64,000 nucleotides of DNA from Roridomyces roridus (GCA_029378245.1 JARKIF010000094.1:1-64000), one strand, 5' to 3'; positions 44,126 through 56,576 are shown, counted from the first letter of the stretch. Notes: generated from the letters alone by a model not told the origin. Made by a program: numbers and translations.

Positions 44126-47109
44126 TTACGAAAATCCACCGGTGGAAAGCGAATCAGGCAAGGCATTGACTCCCTCGCCACATCCAGCCGCAGCCGCCGC
44201 AGTGGCATCCCCATAGACCTCAATCTCCACCGTCCCACCTCCCACCACGTCGTCAAAGTCAATCCAACAGATGCTCTCACTCGGGTTGCCGTTGATCGTT
44301 ATGCTCTTGACAAACACCGCTGCACCGGCTGGCGGCGTCGCAGAAAGCCCATTCTTGTCGAATCCCGTGACGGTAAACGCCGTGCTCGTGCCGAGGAAAT
44401 CGTTACGGAGTGTAAACGCCGAGAGCAGCGGGGAGCCGATGAGCAGCTGCTTTGATGCCGCGACGGGGTACAAGCCTACGGAATGCGTCAAGGCTTGGCA
44501 CGAATGAAAAACTGGTGCATACCGAGGATGTGGAACGTCAGTAAGGCGGCCATGGCTCCCGAGTCGTCGTTGCCGGGAATTCTGTAGCGCAGTGAGCTTG
44601 CATTTGAAGGGATGGAATGACGCAGACTCACCCGTTGATAGCAGTGCTAAAGAAACTATAGACGACATCGCGGACTCTCAGAGCACTCAGGTCGGGGCGG
44701 TTCGCATAGTGGTACCCCCACGGCATGAGGAACCCTGGTTCATTCCCTGCGAGGTAATACGGAGCCGCAAAGTAGTGGTCACTGGATCGCGCGGTCAGTC
44801 AGCTTTTCCAGCACAAAAAAGAATTACGCACACACGGCTGACGAATGCCGTGGGTCCTCCCATGAGTTCCACGAGCGTTGCCATTGAATGCGGGGCGAAG
44901 AAGGAATATTCCCAGGAGGAGGATTCGTAGAATCCGACATCGTTGTCGGTCCCTCGCGCGCAAGAGTGGGACACGGGGTCGATAGGGCTGCATGCATTGG
45001 GCGGGCTGAAAGCGAATGTCCCATTCTAAGAACATGAGCATGAGCACGACACTGAGCCTTCCGACGCACCGGGTATCGCCGCTGCGCGAACCCAGAAAAG
45101 CCATCGCTGGTAACATTGGGATCCCACATGTTGACAAAATTCATTGACCGGTTCGCGTATTTGTCCACATCGCTCTGCGTTTTGTTCAGAGCGATTGCAG
45201 CTTGCCTGACAGCGAAATCGCCAAGTGCGTACTGGCCCAATCAGTTGGGAGAATGACAAAGGCATAGAAGCATACCTCCCATGCCCGAGACGCCTCACGC
45301 GTGGGCAGACCAGTCGAGCCGGACGGGTCAACCCAGTCCGTCGGGATGTACCCAAACGTCTTCCAAGCCGTGTTTTGGCGTCCTACCGTGTACCAGTCCG
45401 GTGGCTACATGAAAAGTCAAAAAGATACTGATTGACGGGTGCAATTAGACCTACAGTGTTTTCTGCCGTATCAACGAGCGCCTGGTACAGGTCATCCGTG
45501 GGGACACCGAGCGCATCTGCCTGAGAACCGTACTTGACGGCAAAGTCACCCAGAGGGATCATTCCGTCACTGCCACCCTGGACGTAGCCACTAAAGAAAC
45601 TGCGGTTAGCGATAGAAAACAGAGCTGCAAAGAGAACGCACGCTTTAGTATTCGCACGGCATTCAGGAATGTAGCCTTCTTCACATCAGCCAGCGGCAGA
45701 GTGCCCAGTCAACCGAAATTCCTACCTGTATTCCGCCATCCGTCGACATATGCATTCACGATCTGACTCCACTCGACCGGAGAAAGTATGGAGAGAAGCG
45801 GGTGGACCGTCCGGAAGGTATCCCACGAGCTGGGACGCGTCTTAACAACAATGATTGTTTGGAGAGAGAAAGAACGCACCAGAAAAACGCGTCATAGAAT
45901 GGATACTGCGACTGCCAGTACGGGTTCTCGTCGGTCAAGTTTGCGGGTACCAGCGAGGCGCGGTATAACTGCGCAAGTTCACAGCTACAAGAGAAGGGAA
46001 GGAAGACCCACTCACCGACGAGTACAGCAATTCCACGACATTCGCATCCTCGACGTCCGTGTCGATAGCCACACGAGATAAGATAGTCTCCCACGCCTGC
46101 TCCGACGCGCTCTGGATATTGTCAAAGTCCCAATCGGGTACTTCCGCCTCTGCATTGGCACAAGCTTGCTCGGCATTGTGGAACGACACGCCGAAACGCG
46201 CGACGACGCTTTTGGCATTTGTGAACGAGATAAGCGCGCCGGCCTGCTCGGGTGAGACGTCTGCGGTGAACGGGAAGTTGAGGCTCGTGGAGTTGGCAGT
46301 GATGGTGACAGCAGTTGGGTTCGTCAGCGTAGTTGACTGGTACGTCCCAAATTGCGATATAGGTTGTGCGGTAAGGGTTGAGGGAGGTGTGAAATCGTAG
46401 CACGCAAAGACTGTGTAGTTGGAAGGGCCGTAGCTTTGCAAGAACGTCCCACCCAGCATCACTCTCCCTGTTGGAGCCAATTCAAGAAACCCTCCCGAGA
46501 ATGACCGCCCCAAATCGTTTGTGAGGTCGATCACGACGTGATTGGGACCCGTAGTCGGGAAGGTGAATCGAATCAACCCCGACCGCCTCGTCGACGTCGT
46601 TTCGATCTGTATGTTGTTGAAAAACCTAGTGGTAAAGTACCCAGGCTTGGCAGCTAAACCAGATAAGATATTGATTTACCAAATAATCACGAAGACTGAC
46701 CGTCGGCCCCGCTTGCCCGCAAGGCTGCGCGGGCATCAATCTGCACGGGGCAGGATGCAAAGTTGCAGTTGGTCAAAGGAAACAGGGGGAAAATTCCGTA
46801 TCCTCCGTCGGTATTTCCGCCGGTCCCCTCATCATGCATGAGAGAAATTCCGGTGATTGAGCTATTGTCATGGAGGTACCCCGCTTGCCTAGGAGAGGTG
46901 CTAACATCGATCCCGACCTGGATGATATCAGCCCATACTCGCAATCCTACAATTCGACAACGCACTTTTGCCATTGCATGTGGAATCGCCGCACCCGGGA
47001 AAGCATTTCCACTGCTGAAGGTTCCAATGAAGAGATTCACCAGGGACTTCAACTCGACAGCATTTGCGCTTGCAGCCAGAGCTGCCAGACAGACCAGGAG
47101 GCGAGTCAT
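44126..47109 (-). CDS. Secreted GH92 alpha-mannosidase
   Basis: Predicted extracellular calcium-dependent exo-alpha-mannosidase. Start at 47109: signal peptide MTRLLVCLAALAASANAVEL. The N-terminal beta domain reads LFIGTFSSGNAFPGAAIPHA, GYLHDNSSITGISLMHDEGT and GGNTDGGYGIFPLFPL. RVMLGGTFLQSYGPSNYTVF lies mid-domain. The (alpha/alpha)6 domain holds YWQSQYPFYDAFFW, then QRRYPNGTFAFSPP, and the family block EPGFLMPWGYHYANRPDLS, followed by GNDDSGAMAALLTFHILGLY. Ends GVNALPDSLSTGGFS at 44126. About fifteen short introns. Substrates would be alpha-1,2/1,3/1,6-mannosides from N-glycans or yeast-type mannan. No frame break seen. Confidence 0.88.
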
Positions 47110-47905
47110 GTTGCGGATCCACAGCGCATTGAGGGCATTTTATATGATTGGGTGTTACGATAGATGGAAGGAAGACATGCCCGCCAGATGCACGAGACGT
47201 CTTTTGCGAGTTCGGCATGAATCATTTGTGGCGAGAGCATGGTCTGGAGAAGATCAGGAAGAAAGGCTGAAAATAACGCGATGAAAGTGCATGTTTCCTC
47301 GCAATTCCAACGCCGGCCATCCCGGCAGATGTCCGTTGAGACGGGTTGAATCTGCCAACCTAAGCACAACTGCCAAGTATGCAGAAGTGGAGCAGTTGAA
47401 CAATTCAATAAAGCAAGCGACTCAACCGACTTGAGGGATATTTCGTGGTACGGTGTGCTTTCTTCCCGGAGTCATACGCGCCGTCGGGTCACGGGTACCC
47501 TCAGCTGCTTTCCATTCGAATGTGGCTGACTTGCCGCCAGGTACAAGAAGTCGCTGAGGATCTTCTGCAGCAGGATGATGGGAAACGACAGATTCAGATG
47601 ATCGCAACAAATGCCATCAGATCAGAGCCGGATGGCTCTTCTAAGGCTCTCTCCTGCTCTCCACCAACTCGCGATACTCCAAGCTGTTTCCAACGGAATT
47701 TGGCTTCAACCAAGAGAAACGCTCAACTCAACTTTGCTTCCAAGTCCGCGCCGACGATAAGACCCGCACTCCTTAAACAGCCTCGTCTCAAAATAGTCCC
47801 GCTCCTGCTCCGACCAATGACGAAAAACGCGTCATCCACTGTGGTGCCCCACTCCCCCTGTATATAAAGCACTCAAGAAATTGAACTTTCATTCAACTCT
47901 AAGAA
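47110..47905. other. Intergenic, divergent promoters of GH92 and the next gene
   Basis: No gene recognised. Near its right end are a CCAAT sequence (about 47814) and a TATA box. Confidence 0.5.
47861..47868 (+). promoter_or_regulatory. TATA box upstream of the 47906 gene
   Basis: TATATAAA, 38-45 bp before the ATG at 47906, with CCAAT about 50 bp further upstream. A strong-promoter arrangement. Confidence 0.6.
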
Positions 47906-48500
47906 ATGTCCTCTACATCAACCACTCAAACTCAGTCTTCCAATGGGTCCGGCGCCGACCTGACAGGCGTACACCCCTCCGCCGTCGGCCCATCGCCCAA
48001 CATGACTACCGCTACCAAGACCCAGCCTCCCACCGAGCAATCCACGGACAGGGACGAATCGACCGTCGAAGGTGACTCGACGTACCCCGAACAGAAGCAT
48101 GCAGGCAAAGTGGGGCTTGGGCCTAATTACCATCGTGGAGCTGTGCGTCTGTCGGTATACTCCGATTTGAAGTTGAATTGATTCACGGTGCAGGCCTTGG
48201 GTGACAAAATGGCGGGCTTCAAAGAAAGCGTCAAGGGCAAAATCACACATAATCCCGACCTGGCTGCGAAAGGGCACGACCGCATGACGGGCGAGCTGCA
48301 GCGCAAGGAACAGGAGGGAGATGACAAAGCCGTAAGTTTATCTGCGTTCCCTCTGAATTTATGCCCACCCTTGGCAGGACCCGTTCGCGAAGCCAGATGA
48401 GAAGACGGAGAATGCAGAGGAAAAGCAAGAGCAGACAGAAGCGAACGTTTCGGAGAGCACAAACTCCGTCCCTGCTACCAATGACTCAACCCATGAATAG
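47906..48500 (+). CDS. Small hydrophilic, probably stress-type protein
   Basis: Three exons. MSSTSTTQTQSSNGSGADLT begins a Ser/Thr-rich disordered half ending GKVGLGPNYHRGA. After an intron (about 48142-48193): ALGDKMAGFKESVKGKITHN, then PDLAAKGHDRMTGELQRKEQ. After a second intron: DPFAKPDEKTENAEEK..., ending NDSTHE with the stop at 48498-48500. The GxNYHxGA...KESVKGKITHNPDLxxKG pattern recurs in small proteins of many mushroom genomes and vaguely resembles CsbD-type stress proteins, but no function is known to me. About 150 residues, no signal peptide. Confidence 0.7.
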
Positions 48501-49431
48501 AGCAAGGATGAACTCTGCCTATGATATACTTGTATAATTGACTGTACTCACTCACCTCAATGTATCATTTCAACTTCCCAACGCCTGAATGTGGGTAGGG
48601 GCAATGCCCGCTAAAATGCCATCATTTGATGGGATGTCCCGATTTGGAAGCACTGCCAAAATGCGACCACTGATTTCGACCGACAACTGTAGACTCACTC
48701 ATCCACCCAGGCAACAAATTTTGGCAGAGGACCCACCCTATTTTCCACTTTTATTTGTAGTTATCTTTGCACATTTTTCGATTTTTGAGATGTAAGCTAA
48801 GTACCGTACTCAATGACAAGTTTCCAGGCCAAAATTCAAAAAAGTAATAAGATAACTACAAATGGTTTGCTCCCTCGCACCTCCTTGGGACCGAGTTCAA
48901 GCCAAAAGGTGGCCGCGGTGCCACAATTTTTGTCGAGTAAGTTACACCATCAACACATGTAAACATACATGTCGCGCGAGGCCCAAGAGCCGACAACTGC
49001 GTCAAAATGGATGCCTACTGCTGGAATATGCATAGGGGACACCCAAATATATTATAGAGCACCAGTCTGGTGCATAGAGAGCATAACAGAGTACAGGAAT
49101 GTGGTCATTTCTTACAAAAAGGGAGGTTCAACATGTCTGAGGCTCTCAAATTGCATTCCAGGCAGTACATAGCAGTACATATAGACCCATTTCATTGATA
49201 TTAGCACAATAGAAGAACGACGGTACGAATATGAAGTGGGACATGGTGAGACGAAGAATTCTGGCCAGATCACGCTTAGCACGCTCCCACACGCATCAGT
49301 TGCCCCTACCCACTGAATGGTTCTGAACGAGATTCAACCTATGTGCTCGTTTACACACATGGTTGCAGCGAAATATCCTACACAGATACATTCTTCTCTG
49401 GAATAAAATCAAGCACCCTTCATAAATATCC
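48501..49431. other. Intergenic, occupied by a TIR element
   Basis: Between convergent genes. Apart from the element at 48591-49313, only short flanks remain. Confidence 0.6.
48591..49313. mobile_element. Non-autonomous DNA element: 14-bp terminal inverted repeats, 5-bp target duplication
   Basis: The element begins GTGGGTAGGGGCAA at 48591 and ends with its exact complement TTGCCCCTACCCAC at 49313. TGAAT stands immediately outside both ends (48586-48590 and 49314-49318), a perfect 5-bp target-site duplication. Inside, ATTTGTAGTTATCTT (48753-48767) has a perfect inverted partner at 48849-48863, giving a subterminal foldback, with AATTTTGGC/GCCAAAATT able to extend it. 723 bp, no coding capacity, more A+T-rich than its surroundings. 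Terminal sequence and 5-bp duplication do not match a superfamily I can name with confidence. Confidence 0.82.
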
Positions 49432-51913
49432 CTAATCCTCATCCTCCTCCTTGACGCCCACACCCCCTTCAAATGCATGCCCCCATCTCAGTCCCATCTG
49501 TGCCTCCAAATTATCAACACTCGCCCGCGGTTTGAAACTCTCCCTCCTCGCCCTCTGCGCTTTAGCCTGAGCCGCAGCAGCTGCAGTCAACACCGAACGA
49601 CCATGCCCAACACCACTGCTCGCGTACCGTCCGCCGTAAGACGACCCGGCGCTCGAAATGGACTGCGACATGCCCATGCTTGATGCACTTGACACCGAGG
49701 CAGACATGCTCCGCACATTAGCATAAGGTGCTCCCGTCGGCCCTCGCCCATGCCCAAGCGCATGATACTGCGCCTGTACTCCTCCGACGGGCTTTGGTAT
49801 TCCAAAAGGCTGCGGCGGCGGAACTGGTCTCGCCAACCCTGGCACCGCCGTCCGAGTCAACGGGCCCGGAATCTTCGACGGTGATGACGCACGCACACCC
49901 ACAACGCCATTCCCAGCCCGATGCGATCCAAACACCACAGGTTTGCTAGTGCTGTTGCTATTGCTGAACGCGTCCGTCCTTGCCCGTTTATTAGGCTGAG
50001 ATTGGCTGCTCGCTGGGGCGGGTCGGACCGCAGGCGTCACCGTTCCAGTCTTTGGCGCGTATGAATGCGAAGCTGGTGTGGGCGTCGTAGCACGCGCAGG
50101 CACCCCAGGCCGCGGGCCGACACCAGCAGGTGACGGTTTCCTCTTCCCGCTCCCATGTGCATTCCCGGGGGTGTTTCTGCTGTTATTCTCTTGGTCGGCA
50201 CCGCTAACCGTCTGCATCAAAAGCTGCAGTATGCTTTGCCCGTGGACCAAGAACGGCCGGCCGGCTTCGGCCTCCCATGCTGGAATCGTCGTGAGGAGGT
50301 CTTGTTCGAGCTGCGGAGGTATTAGTTCAGCTTCATGTGCAACCAGAGGAAAAACTCACTCGTGGCTTTTCCTTGTTGACCCGCTTTCGCATCTTCTCTT
50401 CTCTCAACAACCTCCCTGGATCTCTGGTCCCGCGTCCCAGAAGCCGAGTCTGGTCCGACGCGGCAGCAGCCAGCTCCTTCTCTTCCTCGCAAATGTCGAA
50501 ATACCGCTTGATGGATGCAAGGAGAGGCGCCTTGATACGTTTTTCCTCCTTGAGGCGCTTGATCTCATCTTCGTGTGTCGTTAGGAGGTCTTCCGTGTGC
50601 TCATCTGGAAAGGTTTCCGTCAGCATATGCATATGGATAAATATAGTCGAGAGGGCGCATACCGTCAAAGAAGGGCGTCCATTCTCTCCTCTCCTCCTCC
50701 CCAACCATAAGCTCATCCCAAAGCTTCTCAATCTCTTCCCTCGCACTGTCAACGAATGTCCCCATCCGTTCCCTCTTCAGTTCGAGCATTCTCTCCAGCT
50801 CGTCCTCGTACTGCCCCACCGTCTCCTCCGTACTGCCTCGATGCGCCTCGATAAATGCGTCCATATCCGCGTCACTGACGCCAAGCCGGCGCCAGAGTCC
50901 TTCTAGCTGATCGTACATTGCCTGAATGTGTGCTTCACGTCGTCGTTTCGTGTCCTCGAGTGATGCGCGGAGGTCGAGCGCCCATGTTATGAGCGCGTGT
51001 GTGGGCTCCACTTCAAGTCGAGGAGTGGCCGTGTCTTCGGGAAGGGCAGCGGCTTGCTCAATGAAGTCAATCAGGATGCGGTAGTAGGAGGTTTCGGTGG
51101 CGGTGGGTGTTATGAAGGGGTCTGCGCATGTACTGCTTCGGCGGCGAGATGGGGAGGGGTCGTCGTCGGAGTCCTCTGGGAGGGGAGGGAGCATGCCTAG
51201 TTCCGTGTAGAGCCAGTCGATTTGAATAAACGTTTCTGAAAGATGGGAAAGACGTTTTGACTGTAGAAACCAGTCAGGTTAGCTAATGGATGCAAAAAGT
51301 GTACGAACGAACCACTTCGGCTTTGCCGCGGACAAGCTCCTTCTCAAGCTTGGAAAACCGCTCTGGAGAGACGTCTCGGTACTCCCCGTCATCTATAAGA
51401 TCTTGCGGGAAGAATTCTGGGCCAAGGGTGCGCGAAAGGGCGCTGAGACGATTCGCCAATGTCGTCAACTGCTCGAGTTTCGTGTGGTATAGCTAGACGC
51501 AGATTCAGCTCGTGCCACCTACAAAACGCGATGCACATACCTGTCTGAGCTTCTCTTGATACTCCGTCACCATCTCATAGCGCACGGGAAGCACTGTCTG
51601 CTTGCGCAGCTCGCCAAGACTGCTTCCCGTCGCTTTGACATTTCCGCCGAGAGATTTGGCGTAGCTCATGCACGCCGTCTCGACAGAGTCGCACTTTTGC
51701 ATCCAGCCATCGACTTCTTGTCTGCGTAGATCTATCTGCGCCTCGACGCTACGCATGAGCTGTTGCTGGAGGGCGTGGAGCTCGTCCTCAAGGGCGGATG
51801 ACGGGAGGCCGAGCTGGGCGTGTAGGGTAGGGAGGAGTTGGGTTTGTGACTGAAGGAAGGTGTGGAGGCTGTTTAGAAGGGTTGTTAGCGTCAACGGCGA
51901 GGCGGACGACATG
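49432..51913 (-). CDS. ASE1: Ase1/PRC1/MAP65 microtubule-bundling protein
   Basis: Spindle-midzone protein that cross-links antiparallel microtubules in anaphase and cytokinesis. Start at 51913 (MSSASPLTLTTLLNSLHTFL); an upstream in-frame TTG is not needed. Long coiled coil: LEDELHALQQQLMRSVEAQI, CMSYAKSLGGN, then LEQLTTLANRLSALSRTLGP. Spectrin-like microtubule-binding part: THALITWALDLRASLEDTKR, YDQLEGLWRRLGVSDADMDA, LWDELMVGEEERREW, then IKAPLLASIKRYFDICEEEK and TRDPGRLLREEKMRKRVNKE. The disordered C-terminal tail is rich in Ser, Pro and Arg (NKRARTDAFSNSNS), includes LTAAAAAQAKAQRARRESFK, and ends VKEEDED. About seven exons. Full length. Confidence 0.92.
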
Positions 51914-52498
51914 GCGGAGGATGATGAGATTGGGCGCGCCGTCAACCATCACGTGCTCGTTTCGGACCAAACAACGCGCAAACGAATTTCAATCGCGCTC
52001 CATTCCATGCTTGTTCCGTTCCTTCGTTGTATCATTTTGCTCTCCGCCGGCGCGAACCCCCGACGGGATTCTGTATTCAGTGCCCTACCTCGAATCCACT
52101 GCGATTCCACAAGATGCCACCTTCTGCCAATGTGCGGCTGCCAACTTCAAGTTGGGACTCGGTCAACAACTTGCCAACGATCCGTCGCCGTCGGTGGACA
52201 CTCACGGGATAATTTCATGCCTCTTGATCTTTCCCAAGAGCGGAATATACACGCGAGAGTACTTGGGATTCTCCTTCAACGCAGGCTCGCGCTGAGGCGC
52301 GCAACTTGTAATGTGCCTGTGGCACTTGCAATCTTGCAGTTTTGCGACCCACGCGTCTATGTGGATATTTCTGGTCACAGTTACGGAACCATAGCTTGCC
52401 AGTGCAGACTATTCTTGAATGATTGACATACCGTGCATGGTGTCGGCGTCGGACTGACATCCACTCTTGGACTTCCTCCCTCTTGGCCATGGAAAATG
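51914..52498. other. Divergent promoter region between ASE1 and a kinase gene
   Basis: Head-to-head space with no recognised coding sequence. Confidence 0.5.
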
Positions 52499-55400
52499 CT
52501 TTGCCTCAAACAAGCGGCCTACTAAACGTCGCAAGTCATCGCTATCGAGTCTGGTTCATCCGATTCGTCATTCACCGGGCTACTTTCCGCCCACCTCACG
52601 TCCAGCGCATATTGTGGCTTGATATGGTCCAAGGGAAGGACCTTGAAGCAGATCTATGGCTATGGAATGAGGATCTCGATGAAGAATATATCAAATCTCT
52701 CAATCTACCGGCCCTTTTCCAGTGGGACTGCGGGACCCAAGACTGGGAGGACGTCCATGTAGCGCTACAGATGCGTCGTTTGCACCAGGCTCGGCACTCG
52801 TTAAACCATCTCTCCCCGCCAATAAGGATCCGCACGATAGCTTGGTTCATTGTCGCGGCAGTCGCGCGCAAAGGAGAGGCAATTGAGGCGCTAATCTCTC
52901 GGTGGGGAGATTTATTTCCGCGCACGCAACAGCGTGTTCCGGCGTGTCCTCGCTGCGATGTCGCACATCTTCTCATCTGGGCCGAGACCATGTCGGGGGT
53001 CTACACTGTTTCGGAGATTCAGTCCATTCCTCGCCGCGTCGATTGCATGTGTTTGGACAAGTAAGCATGGTTCATTTTCTTTAACTCTACGTTGCTAACT
53101 CTTGCTGCAGTGTACTAATGTCTAACGGCATCTTGAGCATTCGAGAACGACATCCGGCAGCGGCTGCGTTCATCTACGAGCTGGTGGTCTCTCCTTGGCC
53201 ACTTGTACTCTGGATGGCTTTCTGCATCTCGGAAAACGAGGAAAAGGACCATTTTCCGGACTTTTTGGATTTCCTCCGGTCGTCGACCCGCGGCGAAATT
53301 TTTGCCTGGGACAACGAGGATGCTTCACACCTATTCCGCATCCTCGAATCGCACTATCCCGAGTCCTGGACGATATATTCGGCCTGGCGCCCGCACATTT
53401 TCGAGATCAGTCTCGAGAATTGGTCTATGATTCACACCATGACTCACCTCACCGCGCGATGGCGAGGCTTGGGAACGGAAGCTTCCCAGCTGGATAACCG
53501 ACTATGCGCTCTTTGCCTCGTCCTTTCGCCCAACACCGATGACTGGGACACCGACGAATATCTCAAAATATTCGCTCCCCTCGAGGACGAGACGGTCGAA
53601 GAGTCGGCGATATACCACGTTGCGGAAATGATGCTGGGAGAACAAGAGCGTGCGGATTTTGCGTTCGATTTCGACTCCGTAGATGGTTGGAGTTGTTCGA
53701 TTCTAGAGAGTTGGCTGGGTGGGCCCTGCCACGATCTCTGCTATTCTGCGCTGCTCGCAGAATCGGAAACGAGTCTTCTGAGGAGGGTCGAATATCTACC
53801 TGTCGTCGCTCAATGCGCGGTTTCACAGGTCCGCGGAATCTTCAATGTTTGTTTCATTCAACTGACGAAGGGAGCAGAATTTGCTCGTGTACACTGTGAC
53901 TACTCTACTGGAAAGATCTGCCAATGATCAGTATGTTTCCAACATGGGTGTGTATACAGGATAAGCTAATCCGTTTCCTTGAGAGAGCTGCAGGAGCTGT
54001 ACAAATCAGCAACTTCCTGGGCAGAAAAAATGGAATTTGACTGCCTCTTGGCTTATCCAACCATTGTACACACCCTGTTGAACTTTCTGAAGCGATCATA
54101 CAATGACACCGAGGTTCTTCCCATTCTTCTGGGTAGCATCCGGCTCATCTTTCCACAGTACTCTTTCGACCCCCACCGGATTGCAAAAGAAGTGGCTGCA
54201 CTCTTACACGACGACTTATTCGTCGTTGCTGTTCGTCTCGTCCACCTCTTCAGTTATCCGGACCTCCGAAAGGAATTTCTGGCGTTTCGAGGGTCTGATG
54301 CCCAGGCGTTATTGGATCTTCTACAGAATGTAAGACTTGTTCTCTCCCGAGAACGGTACTCGTCAGCTTTACAGCTCCTGGACTACGAGCAATTCTTAGT
54401 AATTAGATCCATACTCTTCGAGGCTCTGACACGACTTTCCGACAATTCAGGCCTGCATCCCACGTGTTTTGCTCTTCTTGGATTACAGAAAATCGGCCAT
54501 CAAGTGGCTGCTGGCGGTTTTGGCGATGTGTGGAAGGGCGTGGTACGCGGGCAAACCGTGTGCGTTAAAGTGATGAGGTTATTCCAAGAGTCTGACGTGC
54601 GGGCCACGGTGAAGGTTCCATTCCTTCATTTCACTGCTTTCAATTTCGTCTCAAATTCAACCAGGAATTCAGCCGCGAAGCCCTTATTTGGCGCCAACTT
54701 GTTCATCCGAACCTACTCCCCTTCTACGGGCTGTATCGCCTGGAAAACCGACTCTGCATAGTATCACCATGGATGGAAAATGGCAATATTTTCGAATATG
54801 TGAAGCGGAATCCCCCCAGCATCAGCCGGCGTCTATCCCTGGTGCGTGTGATGGAAATTGGCTCTGCCATCCTCAGACTTGAATATTCAGATATTGGACG
54901 TCGCACTCGGGGTTGAATATCTCCACAAAAATAGGATAGTGCATGGGGATTTGAAAGCGGTGAGGATATATATTTTTCTTTTCATCTGCCATCAACTGAA
55001 ATTCAACTCAGATTAACGTCCTCGTAACGCCATCCCATCGGGCATGTATTGTGGATTTTGGTCTCTCCTCGCTTGCGGATACAGTCGCGCTACGATTCAC
55101 CTATTCCAATACCGGGCCACGGGGAGGTACTACACGCTATCAAGCCCCGGAACTGCTCCGAGCAGAAAAACAAAATCACTACGGTTCGGACGTTTATGCG
55201 TTTGCTCACGTTTGCTACGAGGTCAATGGATTTGTGTACCCTATGCTTTCTTCTGATCTTGCTCGCAGATACTGACCGCAAAAGTACCTTTCTTCCAGAT
55301 AATCAACGATGCTGCCGTTATGTTCAAAATCTTCGAGGGTTCCAGACCTGAACGATTGCCCTCCTGCATGGGATCGCCAGTGCTGGATAACTTGTGGAAC

Positions 55401-55619
55401 CTCCTCCAGCATTGCTGGAAAGCGAACTGGACAGAACGCCCCAAAATTGAAGAAATTGTGCAGAGACTGATCAGCCCCCTAATCCGAGCAACGACGTCGC
55501 TCCAGTTTGAAATGGACTGGAATCATAAATTCAGCTCCAGATTTCGCCGTTCTTTGCAGGTCGACCCTCTTCTACCGTCTTTCAACCAATTAGAAGAAAC
55601 GATATTTGGATACAGTTAG
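52499..55619 (+). CDS. Protein kinase (TKL-like) with a large N-terminal helical region
   Basis: Start at 52499 (MENALPQTSGLLNVASHRYR). About 650 N-terminal residues have no named domain but look like helical repeats (HLSPPIRIRTIAWFIVAAVA, FIYELVVSPWPLVLWMAFCI, LLVYTVTTLLERS, then VRLVHLFSYPDLRKEFLAFR). The kinase domain begins near 54485: QKIGHQVAAGGFGDVWKGVV, with VAL-Lys replaced by VCVKVM. After an intron EFSREALIWRQLVHPNLLPF, then the catalytic loop IVHGDLKAINVLV (HGD in place of HRD), VDFGLSSLAD and TTRYQAPELL. It ends HCWKANWTERPKIEEIVQRL, then FNQLEETIFGYS with a stop at 55617-55619. HGDLKxxN and PELL are typical of the large TKL-like kinase expansion in mushrooms. The link between both halves rests on phase-compatible introns near 53850 and 53926 (the first only 31 nt). 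Confidence 0.75.
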
Positions 55620-56079
55620 TGACTATTTACCAGTGTTGTTTCCAAGTCTCTGACCTGTTCCATGCAGATGTAGCAGAAGGTGTTTTTTCCCCTTCTTATC
55701 GGCGATGGAAAGTCTGACTAGGAATAAATCCAGCATGCAGGATATGTTCTCCGACAGCTCAAAATTCGGGTAAGTACTTCCCTGGACTGGCCACATTCCC
55801 ATTAATGCTTGAGCGCTACTCCAAGCAGGCAACGCCGACAGCTTTTCGATTGAAATGGCGAACGACAATGAACCATCTGCCGGGTTGTTGGAAAGAAAAT
55901 CGTCTTATAGCACAGGAGATCAGCCGCCCTTCAAGAGGACTGCAACAACTTCACCGGATCTCTTTCCGACAATGGCGAACGACAATGAGGCGACGATCCG
56001 GTTGTTGAAAAGAAAGTCGTCGTATGGGGAGGATCAGCCACCCTTGAAGAGAACTGCGATGATTTCACAGGATACTTGA
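55620..56079 (+). CDS. Repeat-containing tail, possibly the last exons of the kinase gene
   Basis: A frame ending at 56079 contains two copies of a 35-residue unit: MANDNEPSAGLLERKSSY, then TGDQPPFKRTATTS, and MANDNEATIRLLKRKSSYG, then EDQPPLKRTAMIS. If the kinase mRNA splices at A|GTTAGTG (55614) instead of stopping, a 12-nt microexon (ATGTAGCAGAAG) and a 35-nt exon bring the frame into NADSFSIEMANDNE with consistent phases. So this may be an alternative kinase C-terminus. Otherwise it is a short independent reading frame starting at 55855. The two QPPxKR sites look like nuclear-localisation or phosphorylation motifs; function unknown. Confidence 0.45.
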
Positions 56080-56435
56080 TGAGAGGTGTTGATAGTTCGA
56101 CATGATCAAAAAGACACCTATTTCGCAAACTCGCCAGAAGATTCTTGGCAATTTCTGGCGCTCCCGTGCTAAGGCGGATACCTCTGAGCTCTATCCCGTG
56201 CTAGCGCGGTGTTCCAGCGAACGTCGGCGAACCTGACCAAGCGACATTTCCTTTTATCGAGTCAACTTTCACGGGTGCTGACAAACGAGACAAATTGCCC
56301 GATTGAGCGCGTAGGCGTTTTACCCAGAAAAGGAAATGAATGCACGTGAGCGATGACTTCAAAAGGACGCCTCGACGATGGATTGTCATGCAACCCAGAT
56401 CCGGCCTGTACCTTCTCATCTACCTTCTCCCGGTG

Positions 56436-56443
56436 TATATAAG
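56436..56443 (+). promoter_or_regulatory. TATA box of the pirin gene
   Basis: TATATAAG in the context CCGGTGTATATAAGCCTCGC, about 140 bp before the favoured ATG at 56577. Its position argues against translation from the earlier in-frame ATG at 56340. Confidence 0.6.
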
Positions 56444-56576
56444 CCTCGCATTCTACCTGCATATCATCCCACTTCCGCAAGACACCCTGTCATCTCTTCT
56501 CAAACTCGCCAACGCCAACCTCCTGCGTCTATCTCGACCAGCATCCTCTTCTGCAATCATACTCGAGAACAGCACT

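Noticed and set aside
56340..56576. N-terminal extension of pirin with a hydrophobic segment
   Set aside because: A TATA box at 56436 lies inside it and pirins normally start near the RLSQDRG segment, so it is more likely promoter and leader.
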